Shown piece by piece: positions 23,679 to 32,782 of a DNA stretch of 34,641 nucleotides (position 1 is its first letter; every line of letters begins with the position of its first letter). This DNA is from Candidatus Sulfotelmatobacter sp. (lineage in GTDB: Bacteria; Acidobacteriota; Terriglobia; Terriglobales; Acidobacteriaceae). A model generated the notes under the pieces. It worked only from the letters and a program-made list of their open reading frames with translations, did no database searches and was not told where the DNA came from. The DNA lies in the NCBI GenBank assembly GCA_017883385.1, contig JADGNQ010000052.1:1-34641 (forward strand), given 5' to 3'. Position numbers and translations under genes: made by a program.

Positions 23679-24998
23679 TTATTGCCACGCGTGCAAAAGG
23701 GTCTCGGCGGGCTTGTTCCAGGGAGTGTAGTCCGTGTCGCTCGAGGCTGGCTGGGGGACGGCCCAGGCCCACCAGAAGTTGCCGCTCATCACTGTAGGGT
23801 GCTGGCTCCAAACTTCGTACATGGCTTCAAAACAGTTCTGCTGTTCGATGCCGTCGACGGCGCCCGTAATTGAGAAGTCGTACGGGGCCTCATTCGTTCC
23901 AGCAACGCTTCTGTAGCCGATCTCGGTGAAGATCAAAGGCTTCGAGGGATAAGCGCCCTTAAAGTTGGTCACAGCCGCGACAAAGTTGTCACCGTAGCGG
24001 TTGTTGCTCCAGGCAGAAACAAGTTCGGCGAGGGTTGGGTCCGCGTGGTTGGTGAGCGGGAAGTAGGCGTCGAGACCGATAACGTCGACCTGGCTCCAGA
24101 ACACGACTGACGTGAACTCGTCGCCCGATCCCGCCGCGTTGGCGGCGTAGGTCAGTTTTCCGGAATAAACGCCTCGAATCAGGTTGATCACTGTTGTCCA
24201 GTTGGACAGATTGGCGCCCGTCAAATCCCTATACTCCGTGCCGAAGCAAAGCATTTCAACGCCGTTACTCTGCGCCAAAACCGCATAGTGCAAGATGAAA
24301 TTCGTGAAGCTGGTGAACCAGGCATTGATGTCGCTGGGCTGGAATGTCCCGCGCCAACTTCCGTCGCTGCCGTCGACGTGCGGCTTCAGCATGACTTTGA
24401 GGCCCTTGGCATGCAGTTCGGTGATGGCAGCTATGACGTCGGCATCGGTCGGAGTGTTGTTTGCGGCCGCGATGGTGGTTGCCGTGGCGTTGGCCTGGTA
24501 CCAGGTCACCAGTACTCCTGCCCAACCTGCGCCCGACGCGGCCAGCGCATCCTGAGAGATAGCTCCGGCGGCGCTGTTGTACTCGCCTTGACTCCATGAA
24601 ACGTGCGTGATGCCGCTGTAGATGAAATTGGATTTCTGCGCCGCGTTCACCAGCACTGTCGTCGAACTTGACTTGGTCGAATCAGCTGCTGACGTAGCCG
24701 TGACTGTAACCGCTCCGGATGCGCTGGCATCGGTGAAAAGTCCAGCGCCGGAGACGCTCCCCGCAGAGGCAGTCCATGTGACGGAACTATCAAAGGTCCC
24801 TGTCCCTTGCACGGTGGCAGAACATTGATCGGTTTGGCCTGCCTGCACGACCGTGTTGAAGCAAGACGCTGCCACTGAGGTGATAGTGCTTCCTCCACCA
24901 CCTCCGCCAGTCGATGAGGAGTTTCCGCAGCCCACGACCACTCCGCAGATCGTCAGCAGGAGAATCATGCGAATGGAAACAAGCTGGCGCGAAGTCAT
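23679..24998 (-). CDS. GH113-like glycoside hydrolase lipoprotein (beta-mannanase family)
   Basis: A 439-aa lipoprotein. The signal ends in the lipobox VVGC with Cys24 lipidated, followed by a Gly-rich linker. A BIG-type immunoglobulin-like domain (about 37-118) precedes a TIM-barrel catalytic domain (about 124-439). Marks of GH113 are KGLKVMLKPHVD, FGTEYRDL (Glu255, putative acid/base), GLDAYFPL and LIFTEIGYRS (Glu359, putative nucleophile). Known GH113 enzymes hydrolyse beta-1,4-mannan or glucomannan. ATG at 24998 has AGGAG 7 nt upstream and overlaps the ankyrin gene stop by 4 nt (ATGA). The divergent GT2 gene encodes a likely mannan-type synthase, so a trimming or recycling role is plausible. 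Confidence 0.85.
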   Translation of the reverse strand: MTSRQLVSIRMILLLTICGVVVGCGNSSSTGGGGGGSTITSVAASCFNTVVQAGQTDQCSATVQGTGTFDSSVTWTASAGSVSGAGLFTDASASGAVTVTATSAADSTKSSSTTVLVNAAQKSNFIYSGITHVSWSQGEYNSAAGAISQDALAASGAGWAGVLVTWYQANATATTIAAANNTPTDADVIAAITELHAKGLKVMLKPHVDGSDGSWRGTFQPSDINAWFTSFTNFILHYAVLAQSNGVEMLCFGTEYRDLTGANLSNWTTVINLIRGVYSGKLTYAANAAGSGDEFTSVVFWSQVDVIGLDAYFPLTNHADPTLAELVSAWSNNRYGDNFVAAVTNFKGAYPSKPLIFTEIGYRSVAGTNEAPYDFSITGAVDGIEQQNCFEAMYEVWSQHPTVMSGNFWWAWAVPQPASSDTDYTPWNKPAETLLHAWQ

Positions 24999-25804
24999 GG
25001 CTTCACTCCTGTGTGCGTGAAGCACCAGCTCGCGGTGGTCACTTCATCCCCGATCGCGACTCCATCGGCGCCGCCCACCGGGCGTCCAGCAGAACACTCC
25101 GCCTTCGCCGGACAGCCATCGCTGCATCCAACGATCTTGGTGACGCGAAGGCTGTAGCTGGTCTTGTTCATCGCCTTCACCACGCCGCAATAGCCATCAC
25201 CGCCCCAGGGGCGGACGCAGACTGTGTCCCCGACCGAGCTCCCAGTGGAACGCGCTCCGGCTTTGAGCAACATCGCGGCGATGTTGTTGTGGCCAGTTCG
25301 CTCCGCGGCCTTCAGTGCGGTCCCCCAGCCGCGCTGGGCGTAATTCAGGTCGGCACCTGCCCTGACGAGCAACTGCGCAGCCTCAAGTTCGCCGTGAGCA
25401 GCCGCTTCGATCAAAGGCGTAAGCCCGGAGTTGGTGTGGGCGTTCGCGTCCGCTCCAGAGGATAGAAGCAGGTGGACAGCTTCAGTCTTTCCCGCGGCCA
25501 CAGCGTCCATGAGCGGCGTTCGGCCCGCGTTGTCCCGGACATTCGCATTGACTCCTGAGTGCAACTGCGAACGGAGGAGTGTCAAGTCTCCCGCTCGCGC
25601 CGCCTTGTGGAGTGGACTCTCTCCCAAACTCGCTGCATCGCCATGTTTCTCCACGGTTCTTGACGGCAAAGCTTGAGCCAATGCGGCGACCTTCAACACC
25701 GAGCCGGAGTTCTGGACAAGGGCAATCCCCAAGACAGCAAAAACGGCGGGTGAACGTGACAGGAAGGCGAACTTCAGCTTCTTTCTCATGGGCGAGCAAC
25801 TCAT
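24995..25804 (-). CDS. Exported ankyrin-repeat protein
   Basis: A 269-aa protein with an N-terminal hydrophobic export or anchor segment (about residues 18-45). Ankyrin repeats follow from about residue 62: ESPLHKAARAGDLTLLRSQL, GRTPLMDAVAAGKTEAVHLL, GLTPLIEAAAHGELEAAQLL and a weaker ALKAAERTGHNNIAAMLL, with NARVDNAGR/ADANAHTN-type linkers. The C-terminal part (about 195-269) is Cys-rich (CVRP, YCGVV, GCSDGCPAKAEC, SWCF), probably disulfide-linked. The ATG at 25804 has weak support; an in-frame ATG at 25789 is an alternative. It is the first gene of an operon with the GH113 lipoprotein, so it may bind a partner protein in the periplasm. Confidence 0.8.
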   Translation of the reverse strand: MSCSPMRKKLKFAFLSRSPAVFAVLGIALVQNSGSVLKVAALAQALPSRTVEKHGDAASLGESPLHKAARAGDLTLLRSQLHSGVNANVRDNAGRTPLMDAVAAGKTEAVHLLLSSGADANAHTNSGLTPLIEAAAHGELEAAQLLVRAGADLNYAQRGWGTALKAAERTGHNNIAAMLLKAGARSTGSSVGDTVCVRPWGGDGYCGVVKAMNKTSYSLRVTKIVGCSDGCPAKAECSAGRPVGGADGVAIGDEVTTASWCFTHTGVKP

Positions 25805-26047
25805 TCCGTCGGCGGAAAGTTGTGTTGCCGAAAAGCGTGATATTGTGCGGGAGAAGGTCGTCGCCAGTCTCCTGCAGCTGAAACTTTATTGTCAACCAAA
25901 GAGTTGATTTTATCCATAGGTCAGCCCTCGCTTTCGGCTCCAGGACGGGTGCTTTCTAGGCACCGCTAGCTGCGGTCTTCGCCACCAACGCGAAAGAATG
26001 AAGCTGGCGGTCGAATCCGGTTAAGATAGGAGTTTCTACCGCGCCTC
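25805..26047. promoter_or_regulatory. Divergent intergenic region
   Basis: 243 bases between the ankyrin-GH113 operon and the GT2 gene. It must carry both promoters. A small hairpin (GGTGC / GCACC around 25949-25965) and an AGGAG at about 26029-26033 are visible. I checked for a cyclic-di-GMP riboswitch and did not find its conserved core. Confidence 0.3.
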
Positions 26048-27682
26048 TTGCCTAATTCTGGTCACATCTTGTTGTTTTCGACACTGACGGTCTGGCATGC
26101 CCCTAAGGGCATTGGGCCTTACATTCGCCAGCATTTTCTCGACACTACGTTTCGTGGCCTGTATCACGCGAACGGTTTTGATCTGGCGCTGCTGATTCCG
26201 TATTTCATCGTGCTGGTCATGCTGGCCGGATACGGTGCGCATCGGTACGTCCTGGTCTACCTCTACTACAAGCACCGGAAGAATCGCACGACCGAACCCG
26301 CCGCGCATTTCGATGACCTGCCGCGGGTGACGGTGCAGTTGCCGATTTTCAACGAACAGTACGTGGTGGAGCGACTGCTGGAGGCTATCTGCAAGTTGAG
26401 CTATCCGCGGGAGAAGCTCGATATCCAGGTGCTCGACGATTCCACCGACGAAACCGTCGACGTGGCACGCGGGCTGGTGGAGCGCTATGTGGCCCTGGGA
26501 AACCCCATCAGTTATCACCACCGCGCGAATCGCGAAGGCTACAAGGCGGGTGCATTGGCCGAAGGGATGAAAACGGCAAAGGGGGAATTCATCGCCATCT
26601 TCGACGCGGACTTCACGCCGCCGGAAGATTTTCTGCTGCGCACGATTCACCATTTCACCAATCCCAAGATCGGGATGGTGCAGACGCGCTGGACGCACCT
26701 CAACCGCCATTATTCCTTCTTGACTGAGGTGGAGGCGATCCTGCTCGACGGCCACTTTGTGCTGGAGCATTCGGGACGCGCGCGCACTGGACTGTTCTTC
26801 AACTTCAACGGCACGGCGGGAATGTGGCGGCGCAGTGCGATCGAGGAGGCCGGCGGCTGGCAGCACGATACGCTCACCGAAGATACCGATCTTTCGTATC
26901 GCGCGCAGCTGAAGGGATGGAAGTTCATTTACCTGCAGGATGTGGAGTGTCCTGCTGAACTGCCGGTGGAGATGACCGCATTCAAGACCCAGCAGGCGCG
27001 GTGGGCCAAGGGGTTGATTCAGACGGGGAAGAAGATTTTGCCGCGAGTTCTGCGCAGCGACGCGCCGGTGCACACCAAGATTGAAGCGTGGTATCACCTG
27101 ACCGCGAACATCAGCTATCCGCTGATGATTATGCTGTCGGTGCTGCTGCTGCCGGCCATGATTATTCGTTTCTACCAGGGCTGGTTTCAGATGCTTTATA
27201 TCGATCTGCCGCTGTTCATGGCTTCGACGTTTTCGATCTCAAGTTTCTATCTGGTATCACAGCGCGAACTGTTTCCGCGAAGCTGGCCGCGGGCACTCCT
27301 GTATTTGCCGTTTCTGATGGCACTGGGAATCGGGCTGACTGTCACGAACACCAAAGCTGTGATTGAGGCTCTGATCGGCAAGGAGAGCGCGTTCGCGCGA
27401 ACGCCCAAGTACCGCGTCGTGTCGAAGCAGGACAGAGTCGGCGCTACCAAATATCGCAAGCGGCTGGGGTGGGTGCCGTGGATTGAATTGCTGATCGGAA
27501 CGTATTTCGCGACGACGATCTATTACGCCGTGGACAACGAAAACTACATCACGGTACCGTTTCTGCTGCTGTTTGTTGTGGGGTATTGGTACACAGGATT
27601 GATGTCGTTGCTGCAAGGGCGCTTTGGCGGGAGTGCGCTCAGCACAACCACACACACGAAGCCGTTCCCAGTGGGAGTGTAG
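26048..27682 (+). CDS. Processive GT2 glycosyltransferase, CslA/glucomannan-synthase-like
   Basis: A 544-aa membrane glycosyltransferase. One TM helix at about residues 46-72 precedes the cytoplasmic GT2-A domain: QVLDDSTDE (Asp130-131), FDADF (Asp186, Asp188), TEDTD (277-281, catalytic base region) and QQARW (315-319), the D,D,D,Q..RW set of processive synthases. Several C-terminal TM helices follow (about 345-370, 375-398, 405-430, 482-500, 505-528). The similarity is to CslA/CelA-type beta-mannan or glucomannan synthases, which polymerise from GDP-sugars while extruding the chain. The TTG start at 26048 is uncertain; AGGAG lies about 15 nt upstream, and another in-frame TTG near 26066 is possible. 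Confidence 0.88.
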   Translation: MPNSGHILLFSTLTVWHAPKGIGPYIRQHFLDTTFRGLYHANGFDLALLIPYFIVLVMLAGYGAHRYVLVYLYYKHRKNRTTEPAAHFDDLPRVTVQLPIFNEQYVVERLLEAICKLSYPREKLDIQVLDDSTDETVDVARGLVERYVALGNPISYHHRANREGYKAGALAEGMKTAKGEFIAIFDADFTPPEDFLLRTIHHFTNPKIGMVQTRWTHLNRHYSFLTEVEAILLDGHFVLEHSGRARTGLFFNFNGTAGMWRRSAIEEAGGWQHDTLTEDTDLSYRAQLKGWKFIYLQDVECPAELPVEMTAFKTQQARWAKGLIQTGKKILPRVLRSDAPVHTKIEAWYHLTANISYPLMIMLSVLLLPAMIIRFYQGWFQMLYIDLPLFMASTFSISSFYLVSQRELFPRSWPRALLYLPFLMALGIGLTVTNTKAVIEALIGKESAFARTPKYRVVSKQDRVGATKYRKRLGWVPWIELLIGTYFATTIYYAVDNENYITVPFLLLFVVGYWYTGLMSLLQGRFGGSALSTTTHTKPFPVGV

Positions 27683-27695
27683 GAACCCAGAAACC

Positions 27696-29717
27696 CTACT
27701 TACTCGTGACTGCGGTACCAGGCTGCAGGACAATCTGTTGCTCGTCACCCGCCCGGATCATTTGAAAGAAACTCTGCATGGGCGGGTAATACTTGGTCTC
27801 CATGCTGAGGATATTGATGTCGACCTTCCGTGTCAGATGCAACGTGCCTTTATTGTCCTCAGCGGAAGAGAAATAACCGACAACGTGGAGATCCTGATTT
27901 TGCGGTTTGGGAAGTCCGGTCACCTGCCAGCCCGGAGGCATCTCGATGGTTAGGTCGTCCAGTTTTTGTGACAGAAACTCGAAGTAGATCGGGTGGACCC
28001 GGGTGCTGTAGTCAAAGACGTGTTTTTCCGAGGCGCCGAAGATTCCAACCGGGAGTAGAGCACGGCGTCCAGCCATTGACGCCCAGCCCGGCACTTTCAC
28101 ATCGAATTCGGCTACGAGCGACGACTCCGAGCTGGCCCAATCTGGCTGTCTTGTAAGCTCCACCTCGCTGGCAACCGGAATGGACTGCTTGATCTGATCC
28201 TCGAGGAACAATTTGCGCGCAGTGTCATCCTGATTGCGTTCATCTACCCGGCGCCGCAAGCCCTCCAGGCCGGTGAACGTAACCGTAAGCTTTCCCTCGA
28301 GGCTGCCCGTCTCAGAGAGTTTCAAGGCGGCCTTGCGCTCAATCCGCGACGCCGAGCTGTCCGGCAGGGCGGTCTGAACCCAGGTTCCACCGCTGTTGTC
28401 GAGCCGCAAGCCCTGCACATTCGTCTCCTCCCACTGTAGCGTCCCGAATGGCGTGAAGGCAGCACCTGGCTCGAGGTAAAGATCTTTACCGTTTAACTTG
28501 ACCAAAACAAGGCTTCGGTCGAGTTTGCCACTTTGCATGGTCTGTGGATTGAAAATGTAGTTGCGCCGGTCCGAAACCCACACCCCGTATGCCTCGATTC
28601 CGGCGGCTCGCGCCAGGGCGAGGCAAAGCCAGTTGATCTGCCTCTGGTTGCCGGAGCCCTGTTTCCAAACGTCTTCCACATTCTCTTCGGTCTTTCGTTT
28701 TTCGCGCTTTTCCTCCTGCTCGGTCTTGCGGACTTCGTACGTGGTGTTATGAAGTTGCTGCACGCGCGCATAGATCTTGTGCAGCTTCACGTCAGGTGAG
28801 TCGGTTGGTGAAACGATCTGTGAGATAGCCTGCTCCATCGCGCCCCGCTTGTTGATGAAGGTCTCCAGTTCGTCGTTCCTTTTCTTGCCCACCTTCTTCC
28901 AGAATTTGGCCACATCCATTTCAAATGGATCGCGACTGTAAATAAAGTCCACGCGCGCCTTCAGTTCATTCTCCGGCGGCATGTAGTCCTCAGCCTGAAA
29001 AGCGGCGATATTGGCTACTTCCAACCGCACGATGCCATCCGGGCCCTGTTTAGGTGAAGGGTTACCTGGGGGCAGGTGTTCGTTCCACCGAAAACCCAGC
29101 CCTCCATAGTCGCTGGTGAAGGGTCTCAGAGTAAAACTGGCCCGCCTGGTAAAAAGTTCGTCACTGAGGATCCACTCCGAACTGAAGATGTAGCCTTCTT
29201 TGAAGTTCAAGGTGTAGTAATACTCGATGATGCTGCCGACCTGAACATCGGGCAGAACGAAGGTTTTCGCCAGATACTGCAGTCCTTTCCTCTTCACGAT
29301 GGTCTTTTCGAAGACCTTGCCATCGAAATTCACGATGGACCCATCAGGCCGAATTGTCCGGGCCACGACACTGGATACGTCCTCAAAGTCTTTATTGAAC
29401 TCAATGTCGACGTTTGCGTACCTGCGTCCTTCTTCGGTCAGAATCTTGATGCGGTAGTAGTTCTCCTCGTATCGAGTGTCACCCGACTGCCCCCCAAGAA
29501 TCCCAAGACCGCCGTGGGAGGTTCTGCCATAATCATCCCGATTGACTTCGCGGTAGAGAAGAACGGCTGGCGCTCCCGGTGCCTGCGGTTCGCTCGTCAT
29601 CTTCAGCTCTTCGGGCGAGACGGGTTGGAACTTGACACCAGCATAGGCGGCAGACACCAGGATCAGAGCAGGCACGAACACGGAAAAGTGAATCAGCAAA
29701 CGTCGGTAGAGAGGCAC
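27696..29717 (-). CDS. DUF3857 protein with degenerate transglutaminase domain
   Basis: A 673-aa exported protein: signal peptide (residues 1-26), DUF3857 domain (about 45-215, ..FNKDFEDVSSVVARTIRPDGSIVNFDG) and a transglutaminase-like core (about 300-420), then a beta-rich C-terminal region. At the usual catalytic positions the motif GxC reads GNQ (Gln358 for Cys), the N-H-V position reads LDRSLV (Arg401 for His) and LDP reads LEP (Glu416 for Asp), so the triad is lost. A Glu/Lys-rich helix (331-347) interrupts the fold. It should therefore be a binding or scaffold protein, not an enzyme. The GTG start at 29717 has GGGGAG 8 nt upstream. The 3' end faces the GT2 gene with 13 nt between stops. 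Confidence 0.85.
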   Translation of the reverse strand: MPLYRRLLIHFSVFVPALILVSAAYAGVKFQPVSPEELKMTSEPQAPGAPAVLLYREVNRDDYGRTSHGGLGILGGQSGDTRYEENYYRIKILTEEGRRYANVDIEFNKDFEDVSSVVARTIRPDGSIVNFDGKVFEKTIVKRKGLQYLAKTFVLPDVQVGSIIEYYYTLNFKEGYIFSSEWILSDELFTRRASFTLRPFTSDYGGLGFRWNEHLPPGNPSPKQGPDGIVRLEVANIAAFQAEDYMPPENELKARVDFIYSRDPFEMDVAKFWKKVGKKRNDELETFINKRGAMEQAISQIVSPTDSPDVKLHKIYARVQQLHNTTYEVRKTEQEEKREKRKTEENVEDVWKQGSGNQRQINWLCLALARAAGIEAYGVWVSDRRNYIFNPQTMQSGKLDRSLVLVKLNGKDLYLEPGAAFTPFGTLQWEETNVQGLRLDNSGGTWVQTALPDSSASRIERKAALKLSETGSLEGKLTVTFTGLEGLRRRVDERNQDDTARKLFLEDQIKQSIPVASEVELTRQPDWASSESSLVAEFDVKVPGWASMAGRRALLPVGIFGASEKHVFDYSTRVHPIYFEFLSQKLDDLTIEMPPGWQVTGLPKPQNQDLHVVGYFSSAEDNKGTLHLTRKVDINILSMETKYYPPMQSFFQMIRAGDEQQIVLQPGTAVTSK

Positions 29718-29897
29718 GATAGATACTCCCCTTTGAAGAGCTCGCAGAAGACACGGGGAAAGCCCGCACCCAGGCCCTGTGCAGCCATCTGGCGAACTCG
29801 GCTAACCTGCAGCGACTGCATAATGTACATCCAAGCGGCTAGGAAGGCAATGTGTTGGATCACCGTGGAGTATGGTGACCTACTGCCGAGTTAGGCT

Positions 29898-30221
29898 TTG
29901 CTGATCGCGGAACGTGGGAGAGGAAGCGGGGTGCGTCCTTCAATAGTAGCTAGACAAGACACGCTTCCGGGCTACAACTCCAAGCGACAGGTGCGCCGCA
30001 CGGTCAGTCTCTACGAGAAATACAAAGGGCGGGTGCAATTTGTGGTAGTCAACCTCGACCATTCGCTCACGCCGGCGCAGCAGCAACTGCAGAAGAAGTA
30101 TTACAAGGGCTACATTCCCCACGTCGTAGTGCTCGACGGGACGGGATCTGTGCTCCACAATTCCTCCGGTGAGGTCGACGAGGCTGTGATTGCAGGGCTT
30201 CTCGACAAAGTCCTGCGCTGA
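29898..30221 (+). pseudogene. Thioredoxin-fold remnant lacking CxxC
   Basis: The frame encodes 107 aa. From about residue 32 it looks like the C-terminal two-thirds of a thioredoxin: LYEKYKGRVQFVVVNLDHS, QQQLQKKYYKGYIPHVVVLDG with the cis-Pro loop, then LHNSSGEVDEAVIAGLLD. The preceding sequence (TTG start, residues 1-31) has no cysteine where WCxxC should be and does not resemble a thioredoxin N-terminus or signal peptide. No Shine-Dalgarno is clear. I read it as a 5'-truncated gene, although a short non-catalytic thioredoxin-like protein is possible. Confidence 0.6.
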
Positions 30222-30325
30222 CTCGCTGGCCTTCGCTTGATCTCTCGTTTACAATCCAGTCGCTGAAGGCTAGCATCCGGGACGGAGAACAATCGTCCGG
30301 ATGGAGTTGTTCGAAGGAGGATGCC

Positions 30326-31327
30326 ATGTTCCTCTCGCGTAGGACGTTCCACTCTGCTGCTCTCGCGGTTTCCGTGGTATTCCTTCTCAGCTGCGGCGCC
30401 GCCCACGATTCCGACGAGTCTTATGTTCTCGTTTCGGCGAATCTTCAGGTTCCTTACTGGAAAACAGCAGGAGCGGGTTTCGCCAACGCTGCCGCGCAGT
30501 TTAAGGTGCGCTCCGAGTTCGACGGGCCGCAGAACTACGACCCCAAGGCGGAACGGGATGCGTTGGATCAGGCGGTGCAGAAGAAGGCGACTGGCATCCT
30601 GCTGGCCGTGACCGATCCCGCACTGCTCAAAGACAGCATCGACAAGGCTGTGGCTGCGGGCATCCCCGTCATCACGATCGACTCGGATGCACCCGCGAGC
30701 AAGCGCCTGTTTTTCATCAGCACCAACAACTATCAGGCGGGTTTCGCCGGCGGCCAGCGGTTGGCCCAGGAACTCAAGGGCAAGGGCAACGTTGTCGTCT
30801 TTACCATGCCGGACCAGTCGAACCTGCAGGAGCGCCTGCGCGGCTACAAAGAGGCTCTGGCTCCGACGCCCGGCATCAAGATCACTCGGGTGGTCGACAT
30901 TCAAGGCGATCCCCGCATCGCATTCGACACGACGACGCAGATTGTTGGCAAGGAGCGCGACAAGGTCGATGCATTCGTTTGTCTGGAAGCGCAATCGGGC
31001 AAGGAAGTCGCCGGCGTGTTGAACAGCTACCATGTGACTGGGAAAGTGGTAATGGCGATGGACACTGACCAGGAAACGCTGGATTTGATTCAGAAGGGCG
31101 TAATCGCGGCTACCATCGCACAGAAGCCCTACAGCATGGCTTTCGTCGGCATGCAGATGCTCGACAATCTGTATCACCATAAGCCTTCGTCGTTGGACAA
31201 GGATTGGTCGAAAGATAGCTTTGCGCCGATCCCGAGCTTTGTGGATACCGGCTCGGCCCTGATTGATAAGAGCAACGTCGACGCCTTCGTGCAGGCAGGG
31301 AAGAGCCTGAGTTCCGCAGGGAAGTAA
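30326..31327 (+). CDS. Sugar-type ABC transporter substrate-binding lipoprotein
   Basis: A 333-aa periplasmic-binding protein of the RbsB/Peripla_BP_4 class. Signal with lipobox LLSC (Cys23). Typical segments are YVLVSANLQVPYWKTAGAGFANAA at the start, AVQKKATGILLAVTDP, AVAAGIPVITIDSDAP, STNNYQAGFAGGQRLAQEL and VVMAMDTDQETLDLIQKGVIAATIAQKPY. Members bind ribose, galactose or related molecules, or autoinducer-2. ATG at 30326 has a strong GGAGG. No permease or ATPase gene is adjacent, so it is an orphan. The next gene (M24 peptidase-like) begins 47 nt later and may be co-transcribed. Confidence 0.92.
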   Translation: MFLSRRTFHSAALAVSVVFLLSCGAAHDSDESYVLVSANLQVPYWKTAGAGFANAAAQFKVRSEFDGPQNYDPKAERDALDQAVQKKATGILLAVTDPALLKDSIDKAVAAGIPVITIDSDAPASKRLFFISTNNYQAGFAGGQRLAQELKGKGNVVVFTMPDQSNLQERLRGYKEALAPTPGIKITRVVDIQGDPRIAFDTTTQIVGKERDKVDAFVCLEAQSGKEVAGVLNSYHVTGKVVMAMDTDQETLDLIQKGVIAATIAQKPYSMAFVGMQMLDNLYHHKPSSLDKDWSKDSFAPIPSFVDTGSALIDKSNVDAFVQAGKSLSSAGK

Positions 31328-31374
31328 AGGCTGGACGCTTTTCGTACAACCCAACTCACCAAGATGGAGCCTCG

Positions 31375-32703
31375 ATGCGGAACCTGCTGTTTTCTCTTTT
31401 GATCCTGGCGTATGCCTGTTCCGTAGGAGCCGCTCTCGAACGGCAGTCCGCCACTGACTACCACGCGCGCCGCGAAGCGCTGGCCAAAAAGGCTGGCGTT
31501 GTCGTGCTGTTCGCTGGCGTGGAAAGTGAAGGCCCGAACGATCTGTATGGATTTCGCCAGGATGACAACTATTACTATCTGTCGGGAATCAGCGAACCCG
31601 GTTCCGCACTGGTGATCGCTCCGGCCGTCGAGGCAAAAGGGGAGGCTCCCGCCCATCCCTACACGGAAATATTGTTTCTTCCGCCCCGAAACCGCGTTCA
31701 AGAGAAATGGACCGGCCCTAAGCTGGGTGCGGAGAATCCCGATGCAGCGAAGATTACCGGCTTTGATCGCGTCGAAGAGATGGGCAAGTTGCCGGACGAG
31801 GTGACGAAGTTGATCTCCGGCTTCCGCCCCGTGATCTATACGGAAGTGGCCGCCCATGGCGAAACATCAGCGAGTACAGAACCACTCGCTTTCCTGAAAC
31901 GCACCAATTCGTTCTTATCTTTCCAGGACGTGAAGCCCGCGCTGTCTGCGCTGCGGACCGTCAAAGATACCGGAGAGATGAGTTTGATCCGCAAGGCGGT
32001 GGACGCCTCGGTGGCGGCGCATTTTTCGGCTTTCAAGGCGGTGAAGCCCAATGTGACGGAGCGCGAGATTTCCGCTCTTCTGCAATATGAATGGGGCAAG
32101 CGCGGCTGCGAGCGGCCGGCTTACGCTCCGATCGTCGGTTCCGGATACTACTCGACTGTGTTGCATTACTCCGATGATTCCAACTCGATGAAGGCGGGTG
32201 ATGTAGTGGTAATCGACGCGGCGGGTGAGTATTCGATGTACGCGGCCGACATCACGCGCACCCTGCCGGTAAGCGGCCACTTCACCGCGCGGCAACGCGA
32301 GATCTACGACATCGTGCTGGGCGCTCAAGAGGCCGCGATTGCCGCGTTTCAATCGGGCAAGTCCACTTTGAACGGTGATTCCGAGACGTCACTCTACAAG
32401 GTCGCCAAGGACTACATCAAATCGCATGGCAAGGATTTGCATGGGCAGCCGCTCGATCAGTATTTCATCCATGGGTTGAGTCACTACATTGGGCTGAACG
32501 TGCACGATCCGAACGACTACAAGGTTCCACTTGGCCCCGGTATGGCTTTCACGATTGAGCCTGGAATCTATATTCCCGAAGAGAACATCGGGGTGCGCAT
32601 CGAAGACGACTTTTACGTCGACGCCGACGGCAAGCTGATAAACCTGAGCGCCGCTCTGCCGTCAAAGGCGGTGGATGTGGAGAAGGCGATGGCGGGAAAG
32701 TGA
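31375..32703 (+). CDS. Secreted M24 aminopeptidase P-like metallopeptidase
   Basis: A 442-aa exported protein; signal peptide is about residues 1-20. The N-terminal creatinase-like domain (about 25-185, with YGFRQDDNYYYLSGISEPGSALVI) precedes the pita-bread M24 domain. Metal ligands are all visible: Asp281 (VIDAAGEY), Asp292 (ADITRT), His370 (LSHYIGLNVHD), Glu395 (TIEPGIY) and Glu410 (IEDD). This matches Xaa-Pro aminopeptidases, which cleave the bond before Pro at the N-terminus. ATG at 31375 has GGAG 5 nt upstream. It acts in the periplasm or outside the cell, probably in peptide use. Confidence 0.93.
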   Translation: MRNLLFSLLILAYACSVGAALERQSATDYHARREALAKKAGVVVLFAGVESEGPNDLYGFRQDDNYYYLSGISEPGSALVIAPAVEAKGEAPAHPYTEILFLPPRNRVQEKWTGPKLGAENPDAAKITGFDRVEEMGKLPDEVTKLISGFRPVIYTEVAAHGETSASTEPLAFLKRTNSFLSFQDVKPALSALRTVKDTGEMSLIRKAVDASVAAHFSAFKAVKPNVTEREISALLQYEWGKRGCERPAYAPIVGSGYYSTVLHYSDDSNSMKAGDVVVIDAAGEYSMYAADITRTLPVSGHFTARQREIYDIVLGAQEAAIAAFQSGKSTLNGDSETSLYKVAKDYIKSHGKDLHGQPLDQYFIHGLSHYIGLNVHDPNDYKVPLGPGMAFTIEPGIYIPEENIGVRIEDDFYVDADGKLINLSAALPSKAVDVEKAMAGK

Positions 32704-32782
32704 GGAATGCGTATGGAGCAAGTGGATAATCGGGTTATTTGAGCACAGGAATAGCAGCTTCAATTGCTCAATTGTCCAATTC

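Noticed and set aside
25910-25990. Possible cyclic-di-GMP (GEMM) riboswitch before the GT2 gene
   Set aside because: Small hairpins are present, but the conserved GEMM core and its tetraloop-receptor arrangement are not seen on either strand.
26036-27097. 353-aa minus-strand open frame over the GT2 gene
   Set aside because: Shadow of a gene with full GT2 motifs.
30237-30255. TTGATC ... TACAAT as a promoter for the binding-protein gene
   Set aside because: The spacer is only 7 nt; no better -35 sits at 16-18 nt from the TACAAT.
30110-31354. 414-aa minus-strand open frame over the binding-protein gene
   Set aside because: It is antisense to a clear lipoprotein gene, with no ribosome-binding site or family-like sequence; high GC keeps the opposite frame open.
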